A stretch of DNA of 64,000 nucleotides, taken from positions 1-64,000 of the forward strand of contig NZ_JOGX01000006.1 in the NCBI RefSeq assembly GCF_000719555.1, written 5' to 3'. Below the pieces are notes generated by a model. It had not been told where the DNA came from. It saw nothing but the letters and a program-made list of their open reading frames with translations, and did no database searches. This DNA comes from Streptomyces sp. NRRL F-5727 (GTDB lineage: Bacteria; Actinomycetota; Actinomycetes; Streptomycetales; Streptomycetaceae). The position numbers and the translations under genes were made by a program. Positions 7,086 through 14,580 of this stretch are shown here, piece by piece (the stretch's first letter is position 1; every line of letters begins with the position of its first letter).

Positions 7086-7925
7086 ATGACCGTCGTACGC
7101 GCCGCCCTCGTCCAGGCGACCTGGACCGGCGACACCGAGTCCATGATCGCCAAGCATGAGGAGCACGCCCGCGAGGCGGCCCGCCAGGGCGCCCAGGTGA
7201 TCGGGTTCCAGGAGGTGTTCAACGCCCCCTACTTCTGCCAGGTCCAGGAGCCCGAGCACTACCGCTGGGCCGAGCCCGTGCCGGACGGCCCCACCGTCAC
7301 GCGGATGCGGGAGCTCGCCCGCGAGACCGGCATGGTGATCGTCGTCCCGGTCTTCGAGGTGGAGTCCGAGGGCTTCTACTACAACACCGCGGCCGTCATC
7401 GACGCCGACGGCAGCTACCTCGGCAAGTACCGCAAGCACCACATCCCGCAGGTCAAGGGGTTCTGGGAGAAGTACTACTTCCGCCCGGGGAACGCCGGCT
7501 GGCCGGTCTTCGACACCGCCGTCGGCAAGGTCGGCGTCTACATCTGCTACGACCGCCACTTCCCCGAGGGCTGGCGCCAACTCGGCCTCAACGGCGCCCA
7601 GTTGGTCTACAACCCGTCGGCCACCCACCGCGGCCTCTCCTCCTACCTGTGGCAGCTGGAACAGCCCGCCGCCGCCGTCGCCAACGAGTACTTCGTCGCC
7701 GCCATCAACCGCGTCGGCGTCGAGGAGTACGGCGACAACGACTTCTACGGCACCAGCTACTTCGTCGACCCGCGCGGCCGGTTCGTCGGCGACGTCGCCT
7801 CCGACAAGGAGGAGGAGCTCGTCGTCCGCGACCTGGACTTCGGACTCATCGAGGAGGTCCGGCAGCAGTGGGCCTTCTACCGGGACCGCCGACCCGACGC
7901 GTACGACGGGCTGGTCCAGCCGTGA
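7086..7925 (+). CDS. nitrilase-superfamily amidohydrolase (N-carbamoyl-beta-alanine type)
   Basis: A carbon-nitrogen hydrolase of 279 residues that most likely hydrolyses N-carbamoyl-beta-alanine (beta-ureidopropionase) or N-carbamoyl amino acids to the amino acid, CO2 and ammonia. The catalytic Glu-Lys-Cys triad is seen as FQEVFN, KYRKHHIPQ and ICYDRHFPE (Cys154). ATG 7086 follows AAGGAG at 9-base spacing. It is first in an operon with an aminotransferase, a dihydropyrimidinase and an LLM oxidoreductase; the stop overlaps the next GTG by 4 bases. This context (ring opening, decarbamoylation, deamination) is the main reason for choosing the beta-ureidopropionase assignment among nitrilase subfamilies. 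Confidence 0.9.
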   Translation: MTVVRAALVQATWTGDTESMIAKHEEHAREAARQGAQVIGFQEVFNAPYFCQVQEPEHYRWAEPVPDGPTVTRMRELARETGMVIVVPVFEVESEGFYYNTAAVIDADGSYLGKYRKHHIPQVKGFWEKYYFRPGNAGWPVFDTAVGKVGVYICYDRHFPEGWRQLGLNGAQLVYNPSATHRGLSSYLWQLEQPAAAVANEYFVAAINRVGVEEYGDNDFYGTSYFVDPRGRFVGDVASDKEEELVVRDLDFGLIEEVRQQWAFYRDRRPDAYDGLVQP

Positions 7926-9205
7926 ACAGCCTGTACGCCCGCCACCGTGCCGTCCTCCCCGACTGGCTGGCGCTCTACTACGACCGGCCGATCGAGATCA
8001 CCCACGGCGAGGGCCGGCACGTCTGGGACGCCGACGGCCGCCGCTACCTGGACTTCTTCGGCGGCATCCTCACCACCATGACCGCCCACGCCCTCCCCGA
8101 GGTCACCAAGGCGGTCGCCGAGCAGGCCGGCCGGATCGTCCACTCCTCCACGCTCTACCTCAACCGGCCGATGGTGGAGCTCGCCGAGCGGATCGCCACC
8201 CTCTCCGGCATCCCCGACGCCCGCGTCTTCTTCACCACCTCCGGCACCGAGGCCAACGACGCGGCCCTGCTGCTCGCCACCACGTACCGCCGCTCGAACC
8301 AGATCCTGGCGATGCGCAACAGCTACCACGGCCGCTCCTTCTCCACCGTCGGCGTCACCGGCAACCGCGCCTGGTCGCCCACCGGCCTCTCGCCGCTCCA
8401 GACCCTGTACGTGCACGGCGCGGTCCGCACCCGGGGCCCCTTCGCCGGGCTCACCGACGAGCGGTTCACCGAGGCCGCCGTCGCCGACCTGGAGGACCTG
8501 CTCGGCCAGACCCGCTCGGGGGTGGCCGCCCTGATCGCCGAACCCGTCCAGGGCGTCGGCGGCTTCACCTCCCCGCCCGACGGCCTCTACGCCGCCTTCC
8601 GCCGCGTCCTCGACCGGCACGGCATCCTCTGGATCTCCGACGAGGTGCAGACCGGCTGGGGTCGCACCGGCGACCACTTCTGGGGCTGGCAGGCGCACGC
8701 CCAGGCCGGACCGCCCGACCTGCTCACCTTCGCCAAGGGCATCGGCAACGGCATGGCGATCGGCGGCGTGGTCGCCCGCGCCGAGATCATGAACTGTCTC
8801 GACGCCAACTCCATCTCCACCTTCGGCGGTTCACCCGTCACGATGGCCGCCGGCCTCGCCAACCTCGGCTACCTCCTCGACCACGACCTGCAGGGCAACG
8901 CCCGCCGGGTCGGCGGCCTGCTCATCGAGCGGATCCGGGCCGCCGCCGCGGGCGTCGACACGGTCCGCGAGGTCCGCGGCCGCGGTCTCATGATCGGCAT
9001 CGAGCTCGCCGACCCGGTCAGCGGACACGCGGCGCCCGAAGCCGCCTCCGCCGTCCTGGAGGCGGCCCGAGAGGGCGGCCTCCTCATCGGCAAGGGCGGC
9101 GGCCACGACACCAGCGCCCTGCGCGTCGCGCCCCCGCTCTCCCTCACCGTCGCCGAGGCCGAGGAGGGCGCGGCGATCCTCGAACAGGCCCTCCGATCCC
9201 TCTAG
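7922..9205 (+). CDS. class III omega-aminotransferase
   Basis: A PLP-dependent aminotransferase (427 residues, fold type I, class III). It shows TTSGTEANDAALLLA for cofactor phosphate binding, WISDEVQTGWGRTG for the ring Asp, and the Schiff-base lysine in LLTFAKGIGNG. The closest described functions are beta-alanine:pyruvate and alanine-glyoxylate (AGXT2-like) transaminases. In this operon it would convert the beta-alanine or beta-aminoisobutyrate released by the upstream amidohydrolase to malonate or methylmalonate semialdehyde. The start is GTG 7922, overlapping the upstream TGA (GTGA), so translation is coupled. Family is certain, substrate inferred from neighbours. Confidence 0.92.
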   Translation: MNSLYARHRAVLPDWLALYYDRPIEITHGEGRHVWDADGRRYLDFFGGILTTMTAHALPEVTKAVAEQAGRIVHSSTLYLNRPMVELAERIATLSGIPDARVFFTTSGTEANDAALLLATTYRRSNQILAMRNSYHGRSFSTVGVTGNRAWSPTGLSPLQTLYVHGAVRTRGPFAGLTDERFTEAAVADLEDLLGQTRSGVAALIAEPVQGVGGFTSPPDGLYAAFRRVLDRHGILWISDEVQTGWGRTGDHFWGWQAHAQAGPPDLLTFAKGIGNGMAIGGVVARAEIMNCLDANSISTFGGSPVTMAAGLANLGYLLDHDLQGNARRVGGLLIERIRAAAAGVDTVREVRGRGLMIGIELADPVSGHAAPEAASAVLEAAREGGLLIGKGGGHDTSALRVAPPLSLTVAEAEEGAAILEQALRSL

Positions 9206-9224
9206 TTCGCAGGGGAGAAGTCCC

Positions 9225-10628
9225 GTGAGCACCCGAACCCTCATCCGGGGCGGCCTGGTCGTCACCGCCTCCGACGAACTCCACGCCGACGTCCTCATCG
9301 AGGACGGCCGCATCGCCGCGCTCGCCGCCCACGGCTCCGACGCGGCGGCCGGCTGGACCGCCGACCGCGTCCTGGACGCCACCGACCGCTACGTCATCCC
9401 GGGCGGCGTCGACGCCCACACCCACATGGAACTGCCCTTCGGCGGCACCTTCGCCTCCGACACCTTCGAGACCGGCACCCGCGCCGCCGCCTGGGGCGGC
9501 ACCACCACCCTCGTCGACTTCGCCGTCCAGTCCGTCGGCCGCCCCCTCCGCGAGGGCCTGGACGCCTGGTACGCCAAGGCCGACGGCAACTGCGCGATCG
9601 ACTACGCCTTCCACATGATCATGTCGGACGTCACGCCGGCCACCCTGCGGGAGATGCCCCTCCTCATCCAGGAGGGCATCACCTCCTTCAAGCTCTTCAT
9701 GGCCTACCCGGGCGTCTTCTACTCGGACGACGGACAGATCCTGCGGGCCATGCAGGTGGCCGCAGGGACCGGCGGGCTGATCATGATGCACGCGGAGAAC
9801 GGCATCGCGATCGACGTCCTGGTCGAGCAGGCCCTGGCCCGGGGCGAGACCGACCCCCGCTACCACGGGGAGGTCCGCAAGGCGCTCCTGGAGGCGGAGG
9901 CCACCCACCGGGCGATCCAGCTGTCCCGGGTCGCCGGCGCGCCGCTGTACGTGGTGCACGTGTCGGCGCAGGAGGCGGTGGCGGAGCTGGCGGCGGCGCG
10001 GGACATGGGGCTTCCGGTCTTCGGCGAGACCTGCCCGCAGTACCTCTTCCTGTCCACGGACAACCTGGCGGAGCCGGACTTCGAGGGCGCCAAGTACGTG
10101 TGCAGCACGCCGCTGCGCCCGAAGGAACACCAGGCGGCGCTGTGGCGCGGGCTGCGGACGAACGACCTCCAGGTGGTCTCCACCGACCACTGCCCGTTCT
10201 GCTTCGTGGGCCAGAAGGAGCTGGGCCGGGGCGACTTCTCGAAGATCCCCAACGGCCTGCCGGGGGTGGAGAACCGCATGGACCTCCTCCACCAGGCGGT
10301 GGTCGACGGGCACATCTCGCGCCGCCGCTGGATCGAGATCGCCTGCGCGACCCCGGCGAGGATGTTCGGCCTCTACCCGCAGAAGGGCACGATCGCGCCC
10401 GGCGCGGACGCGGACGTCGTCATCTACGACCCGCACACCACCCAGACCCTGTCGGCGGAGACCCACCACATGAACGTCGACTACTCGGCGTACGAGGGGA
10501 AGACGGTGACCGGCCAGGTCGAGACCGTCCTCTCGCGCGGCGAGCCCGTCATCGACCAGCGCAAGTACGTCGGCCACGCCGGCCACGGCGCCTTCATCCC
10601 CCGCTCCACCTGCCAGTACCTGAACTAG
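9225..10628 (+). CDS. hydA: dihydropyrimidinase / hydantoinase
   Basis: A cyclic amidohydrolase of 467 residues that opens dihydrouracil, dihydrothymine or 5-substituted hydantoins. The binuclear metal site is visible: DAHTHMELPF supplies the HxH, FKLFMAYPGVF contains the lysine that is carbamylated in this family, with further His ligands in MMHAENG and YVVHVSA and the Asp in STDHCPF. GTG 9225 is preceded by AGGGGAG, 19 bases after the aminotransferase stop. The enzyme supplies the N-carbamoyl substrate for the first gene of the operon, completing a reductive pyrimidine or hydantoin pathway. A dihydropyrimidine dehydrogenase is not in the window. Confidence 0.94.
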   Translation: MSTRTLIRGGLVVTASDELHADVLIEDGRIAALAAHGSDAAAGWTADRVLDATDRYVIPGGVDAHTHMELPFGGTFASDTFETGTRAAAWGGTTTLVDFAVQSVGRPLREGLDAWYAKADGNCAIDYAFHMIMSDVTPATLREMPLLIQEGITSFKLFMAYPGVFYSDDGQILRAMQVAAGTGGLIMMHAENGIAIDVLVEQALARGETDPRYHGEVRKALLEAEATHRAIQLSRVAGAPLYVVHVSAQEAVAELAAARDMGLPVFGETCPQYLFLSTDNLAEPDFEGAKYVCSTPLRPKEHQAALWRGLRTNDLQVVSTDHCPFCFVGQKELGRGDFSKIPNGLPGVENRMDLLHQAVVDGHISRRRWIEIACATPARMFGLYPQKGTIAPGADADVVIYDPHTTQTLSAETHHMNVDYSAYEGKTVTGQVETVLSRGEPVIDQRKYVGHAGHGAFIPRSTCQYLN

Positions 10629-10639
10629 GAGGCCGCCCC

Positions 10640-11659
10640 GTGGACTTCGGACTCGTCCTGCAGACCGACCCGCCCGCGTCGCAGGTCGTCGGCCTGATGC
10701 GCCGGGCGGAACGCAACGGCTTCCGCTACGGCTGGACCTTCGACTCCGCCGTGCTGTGGCAGGAACCCTTCGTCATCTACAGCCAGATCCTCGAACACAC
10801 CACCAAGCTCCACGTCGGACCCATGGTGACGAATCCGGGGACGCGGACGTGGGAGGTGACGGCCTCCACCTTCGCCACCCTCAACGACATGTACGGCAAC
10901 CGCACCGTCTGCGGCATCGGCCGCGGCGACTCGGCCATGCGCGTCGCCGGCCGCAGGCCCAACACCCTCGCGCGCCTGGGCGAGGCCATCGAGGTCATCC
11001 GCGACCTGGCCGAAGGCCGCGAGGCGGAGGTCGACGGCAACCCGATCCGCATCCCCTGGATCAAGAACGGCAAGCTGCCCGTCTGGATGGCCGCGTACGG
11101 GCCCAAGGCGCTCGCGCTGGCCGGGCAGAAGGCCGACGGCTTCATCCTCCAGCTCGCCGACCCCTTCCTCACCGAGTGGATGGTCAAGGCCGTCCGGCAG
11201 GCGGCCACCGACGCCGGCCGTGACCCCGACGCCCTCACCGTCTGCGTCGCCGCCCCGGCCTACGTCGGCGACGACCTGGCCCACGCCCGCGACCAGTGCC
11301 GCTGGTTCGGCGGCATGGTCGGCAACCACGTCGCCGACCTGGTCGCCAAGTACGGCGAGCACTCCTCGATGGTCCCCGAGGAGCTCACGGCCTACATCAA
11401 GGACCGCCAGGGGTACGACTACTCCCACCACGGCCGCGCCGACAACCCCGACACCGCGTTCGTCCCCGACGAGATCGTCGACCGCTTCTGCCTCCTCGGC
11501 CCCGCCGAGGCCCACATCGACAAGCTCCGCCGGCTCAAGGACCTCGGCGTCGACCAGTTCGCCGTCTACGCCATGCACGACGACCGCGAGGGCACCATCG
11601 ACGCCTACGGCGCCGAGATCATTCCCGCGCTTCGGCCAGCAGTCCGGCCAGGTGGCTGA
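10640..11659 (+). CDS. LLM-class F420/flavin-dependent oxidoreductase
   Basis: A 339-residue luciferase-like TIM-barrel oxidoreductase. It opens with MDFGLVLQTDPPASQV and shows the family features GPMVTNPGTRTWEVTAS and NRTVCGIGRGDSA for cofactor binding; it resembles the TIGR03842 group usually found beside dihydropyrimidinases. GTG 10640 follows AGGAGG at 7 bases and lies 11 bases after the dihydropyrimidinase stop. Its reaction is unknown; a role in processing a pyrimidine or hydantoin intermediate is inferred from the operon. The last ~8 residues (RPAVRPGG) extend beyond the usual IIPAL ending and run 41 bases into the convergent thioesterase gene, so the natural C-terminus may have been altered where the biosynthetic cluster begins. 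Confidence 0.88.
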   Translation: MDFGLVLQTDPPASQVVGLMRRAERNGFRYGWTFDSAVLWQEPFVIYSQILEHTTKLHVGPMVTNPGTRTWEVTASTFATLNDMYGNRTVCGIGRGDSAMRVAGRRPNTLARLGEAIEVIRDLAEGREAEVDGNPIRIPWIKNGKLPVWMAAYGPKALALAGQKADGFILQLADPFLTEWMVKAVRQAATDAGRDPDALTVCVAAPAYVGDDLAHARDQCRWFGGMVGNHVADLVAKYGEHSSMVPEELTAYIKDRQGYDYSHHGRADNPDTAFVPDEIVDRFCLLGPAEAHIDKLRRLKDLGVDQFAVYAMHDDREGTIDAYGAEIIPALRPAVRPGG

Positions 11660-12386
11660 GGAGCGAGCGCCGCTGCGCCGGGTCCCTGAAGTAGAAGTGA
11701 CCGCCGGGCAGCATCGTCAGTGAGAACGGGCCGGGCGTGAACTCCTTCCAGCGGGCCAGGACCTCCTCCGGGAGGTCCTGGCGTCCGCCGACCGCGTGGA
11801 GCGGGCCGCTCCAGGACGGGCCGGGCAGCGGTACGTACGTCTCCGACAGGGTGATGTCGGCGCGCATGGACCGCATGATCAGGTCGCGGAGGGCGGCGTC
11901 CTCGCCGAGGTCCGGAGGCAGTCCGCCGCCGAACCGGCCGTCGACGGCGGCGAGGAGTTCCGCGTCCGGGAGCGCGCGCAGCCCGTTGTCCCGGGGGTGT
12001 CCGGGCGGGGTGCAGGCCGACGTCATGACGAACCGCGGCTGAGGAAGGCCGAGTTCGGCCAGGCGGCGGGCCGTCTCGTACGCCGTGAGCCCTCCCATGC
12101 TGTGGCCGAAGAAGGCGAACGGCGGCTCGAAGACCGCGCTGTCCAGCAGCCGGTCCAGCACGTCCGGCAGGGACGTCAGCGGTTCGTCCATCAGCCGGGA
12201 TCCGCGTCCGGGCAGCTGGACGCCGAGCACCTCGACGTCCGGCAGGTCGTCGGCCCAGCGCACGTACTCGCCCGGCGAACCGCCGCTGTGCGGGAAGCAG
12301 TAGAGCCGTACCGGCGCCCCCGGGCGCCGGTGCCGGCACACCAGCCAGGGGGTGGGGCGCGCGCCCGGCCTCTTCGTCTCGCTCAT
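11619..12386 (-). CDS. type II thioesterase
   Basis: A stand-alone alpha/beta-hydrolase thioesterase (255 residues) of the type that removes misprimed or stalled acyl/aminoacyl groups from carrier proteins. The nucleophile elbow is GHSMGG (Ser96), preceded by the LYCFPHSGGSPGEY oxyanion region typical of RifR/GrsT-type enzymes; His230 in PGGHFYF completes the triad. It is last in the minus-strand biosynthetic operon: its ATG overlaps the stop of the upstream reductase (ATGA). With two free-standing A-PCP proteins in the same operon, editing or releasing aminoacyl-PCP intermediates is the natural role; acting as the actual product-releasing enzyme is also possible because no in-line thioesterase exists here. 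Confidence 0.92.
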   Translation of the reverse strand: MSETKRPGARPTPWLVCRHRRPGAPVRLYCFPHSGGSPGEYVRWADDLPDVEVLGVQLPGRGSRLMDEPLTSLPDVLDRLLDSAVFEPPFAFFGHSMGGLTAYETARRLAELGLPQPRFVMTSACTPPGHPRDNGLRALPDAELLAAVDGRFGGGLPPDLGEDAALRDLIMRSMRADITLSETYVPLPGPSWSGPLHAVGGRQDLPEEVLARWKEFTPGPFSLTMLPGGHFYFRDPAQRRSLLSHLAGLLAEARE

Positions 12387-13399
12387 CGTTCCGTCCCTTC
12401 GTGTTCCGTGCCCGTGAGGCGGACCCGGGTGCCCAGGCCCTCCGCCGCGGCACGCTCGTACACGCTGCGGGCGGCGACGACGTCCTGGACCGCGAGCCCG
12501 AGCGACTCGAAGACCGTGATCTCCTCCGTCGCGGTGCGCCCGGCGCACCGGCCGAGGAGCACCTCGCCGATCTCGCCGCGCACGTGTTCCGCGCCGAAGC
12601 GGCCTTCTCCCATGGGGAACAGCAGATCTCCCGCCTCGACGAGCGCGGACTGCCGGCTGTCCGTCAGCACCGTAGCCGCGGCGACGAGTTCGGAGGTCAG
12701 TTCGCGCCGGCCGGAGAACACCGCGCCGACGGCGTTGACGTGCGCTCCGGGCCGTACGTCCAGCGCGTCCAGGACCGGCTCCGCGCTGGAGGTGACCGTG
12801 CAGATCACGTCGGCCCCGGCGACCGCCTCGGGCACCGAGGACACCGCGCGGACCGGCAGCCGGCCCGCGAACTCGGCGGCCAGCGCCCGGGCGTGCGCGC
12901 CGGTGCGGCCCCACACCCGGATCTCCCGGGGCGGCCGCACCAGGGACACCGCCTCGATGTGCGAGCGCGCCTGGGCGCCCGTGCCGAGCACGGCGATCAC
13001 CTCCGCGTCCGGCAGGGCGAGCAGGTCGGTGGCCACCGCCGAGGCGGCCGCCGTACGGATCTCGGTGATCACCGTGGCGTCGACCATGGCCAGGGGCTCG
13101 CACGTGTCGGGGTCGAGGAGCAGCACGACCCCGACGTGCGGATCGAGTCCCCGGGCGATGTTCCCCGGCTGTACGGCGATCACCTTCAGCCCGAACGCGC
13201 CCGGGCCGGGGCCGGGCCCCAGCGGAACGTGGGCGGGCATCGTCGCGAGGACCTCGCCCTCGGCGTCGCCCGGCGTGAGCGTGCGCTGCGGCTGGCGGAC
13301 CCGGCCGGAACTGAACTGGGTGAAGGCGCGGCGCATGTCCTCGACGGCCCGGGCCATCGGATAGAGCCCGCGGACGGTGGTGGCGTCGACGGTGAGCAC
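12383..13399 (-). CDS. ornithine cyclodeaminase / mu-crystallin family protein
   Basis: A 338-residue NAD(P)-dependent enzyme of the OCD/mu-crystallin family. The dinucleotide-binding motif is AVLGTGAQARSHIEA, with the substrate-binding Arg/Thr region VITEIRTAAASAVATDLL upstream. True ornithine cyclodeaminases have an Asp in the NAVGxD motif; here the equivalent segment is NAVGAVFSGRREL, with Val in that place, closer to ketimine reductases and alanine-dehydrogenase-type members. A cyclising deaminase is therefore less likely than an imine/ketimine reductase or amino-acid dehydrogenase. GTG 13399 follows AGGAG. It overlaps the thioesterase start by 4 bases and sits 26 bases from the acyl-CoA dehydrogenase. 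The substrate is unknown. Confidence 0.85.
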   Translation of the reverse strand: MLTVDATTVRGLYPMARAVEDMRRAFTQFSSGRVRQPQRTLTPGDAEGEVLATMPAHVPLGPGPGPGAFGLKVIAVQPGNIARGLDPHVGVVLLLDPDTCEPLAMVDATVITEIRTAAASAVATDLLALPDAEVIAVLGTGAQARSHIEAVSLVRPPREIRVWGRTGAHARALAAEFAGRLPVRAVSSVPEAVAGADVICTVTSSAEPVLDALDVRPGAHVNAVGAVFSGRRELTSELVAAATVLTDSRQSALVEAGDLLFPMGEGRFGAEHVRGEIGEVLLGRCAGRTATEEITVFESLGLAVQDVVAARSVYERAAAEGLGTRVRLTGTEHEGTER

Positions 13400-13425
13400 A
13401 GCTGACTCCTGACGTGGCCCGGCCC

Positions 13426-14580
13426 TCAGAGGGGCAGCGACTGGCCGATGATCTCTTTCATGATCTCCGTGGTGCCGCCGTAGATCGTCTGGACCCTGGC
13501 CTGTGTGTAGGCCCGGCCGACGAGCGACTCGGAGCTGAAGCCGTAGCCCCCGTGCAGTTGCAGACAGCGCCCGATGACGTCGTTGCACAGCTCGGAGTTC
13601 CACCACTTGGCCATGGACGCCTCGTCCACCTCCAGTTCGCCGCGGCCGTGCTCCAGCACACAGCGGTCGGTGAAGGCCCGAGCCACGCGCAACGCGGTGG
13701 CCATCTCGGCGAGTTGGAAGCGGTTGTGCTGGAACTGCCCGATGGGTCGGCCGAACGCCTCCCGGTCCCCGCAGTACCTCAGGGTCTCCTCGAAGACCCG
13801 TTCGGCCAGCGCCAGCGAGGTGACGGCGATGGACAGGCGCTCCCGGGGAAGGTTCTGCATCAGGTAGAGGAAGCCCAGGCCGCGGCGGCCGAGGATGTCC
13901 GACGCCTCGACGCGGACCCCGTCGAAGGACAGCTCGACGGTGTCGAGCGAATGGATCCCGATCTTGTCCATGGGGCGGCCGACGGCGAGTCCGGGGGCCG
14001 GCGGCCGGAGCACGACGAGCGTCGCGGCGGGCCGCCCGTCCGGCTTCCGTACGGCCGGATCGAGCGCCGCGACGATGACCAGACCGGCCAGCAGGCCGTG
14101 TGTGACGAAGCTCTTCCGGCCCGAGAGGCGGAAGGAGCCGTCCGCCGCCTCCGTCAGGGTCGTACGGATCGCGGCGACGTCACTGCCCGCCTCCGGTTCG
14201 CTGATGGCGACGGTCGCGATCAGCTCTCCCGAGCAGAAGCCGGGGAGCCAGCGCGCCTTCTGCGCGTCCGTGGCGAGCTGTGCGAAGTACCCGCCCGCCA
14301 CCTCGCTGTGCAGGTTGAACGCCGGGCTGAGCGTGCCGGCCCGGGCCAGCTCCTCGGTGCGGACCACGTGGTAGAGGTAGTCGTCGACCCCGCCGCCGCC
14401 GTGCTCGGCGTCCATGTCCGGGGCGAGCAGCCCCTGCCGGCCGGCGGCCAGCCAGGCGGACCGGTCGACGACCCCGGCCTCCTCCCAGGCCGCCAGGTGC
14501 GGAGTGATCTCCCGCGCGACGAACTCCCGGACCGTCCGGCGGAACGCCTCGTGGTCCGGGCCGAAGATGTCACGCCGCAC
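13426..14580 (-). CDS. acyl-CoA dehydrogenase-family enzyme
   Basis: A 384-residue FAD-dependent dehydrogenase with the standard three-domain acyl-CoA dehydrogenase layout: the substrate loop ATVAISEPEAGSDVAAI, the middle beta domain, and the C-terminal LQLHGGYGFSSES motif. The usual C-terminal catalytic Glu position reads IYGGTTEIM (Gly instead of Glu). A Glu at residue 247 in NLPRERLSIA matches the helix-G base of isovaleryl/long-chain-type enzymes, so it should be active. Start GTG 14580 is preceded by GGGAGGGGAC and overlaps the radical-SAM stop; the upstream GTG 14598 has no such site. Beside A-PCP genes it may oxidise a carrier-bound acyl or aminoacyl group rather than a CoA ester. Substrate not known. 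Confidence 0.88.
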   Translation of the reverse strand: MRRDIFGPDHEAFRRTVREFVAREITPHLAAWEEAGVVDRSAWLAAGRQGLLAPDMDAEHGGGGVDDYLYHVVRTEELARAGTLSPAFNLHSEVAGGYFAQLATDAQKARWLPGFCSGELIATVAISEPEAGSDVAAIRTTLTEAADGSFRLSGRKSFVTHGLLAGLVIVAALDPAVRKPDGRPAATLVVLRPPAPGLAVGRPMDKIGIHSLDTVELSFDGVRVEASDILGRRGLGFLYLMQNLPRERLSIAVTSLALAERVFEETLRYCGDREAFGRPIGQFQHNRFQLAEMATALRVARAFTDRCVLEHGRGELEVDEASMAKWWNSELCNDVIGRCLQLHGGYGFSSESLVGRAYTQARVQTIYGGTTEIMKEIIGQSLPL

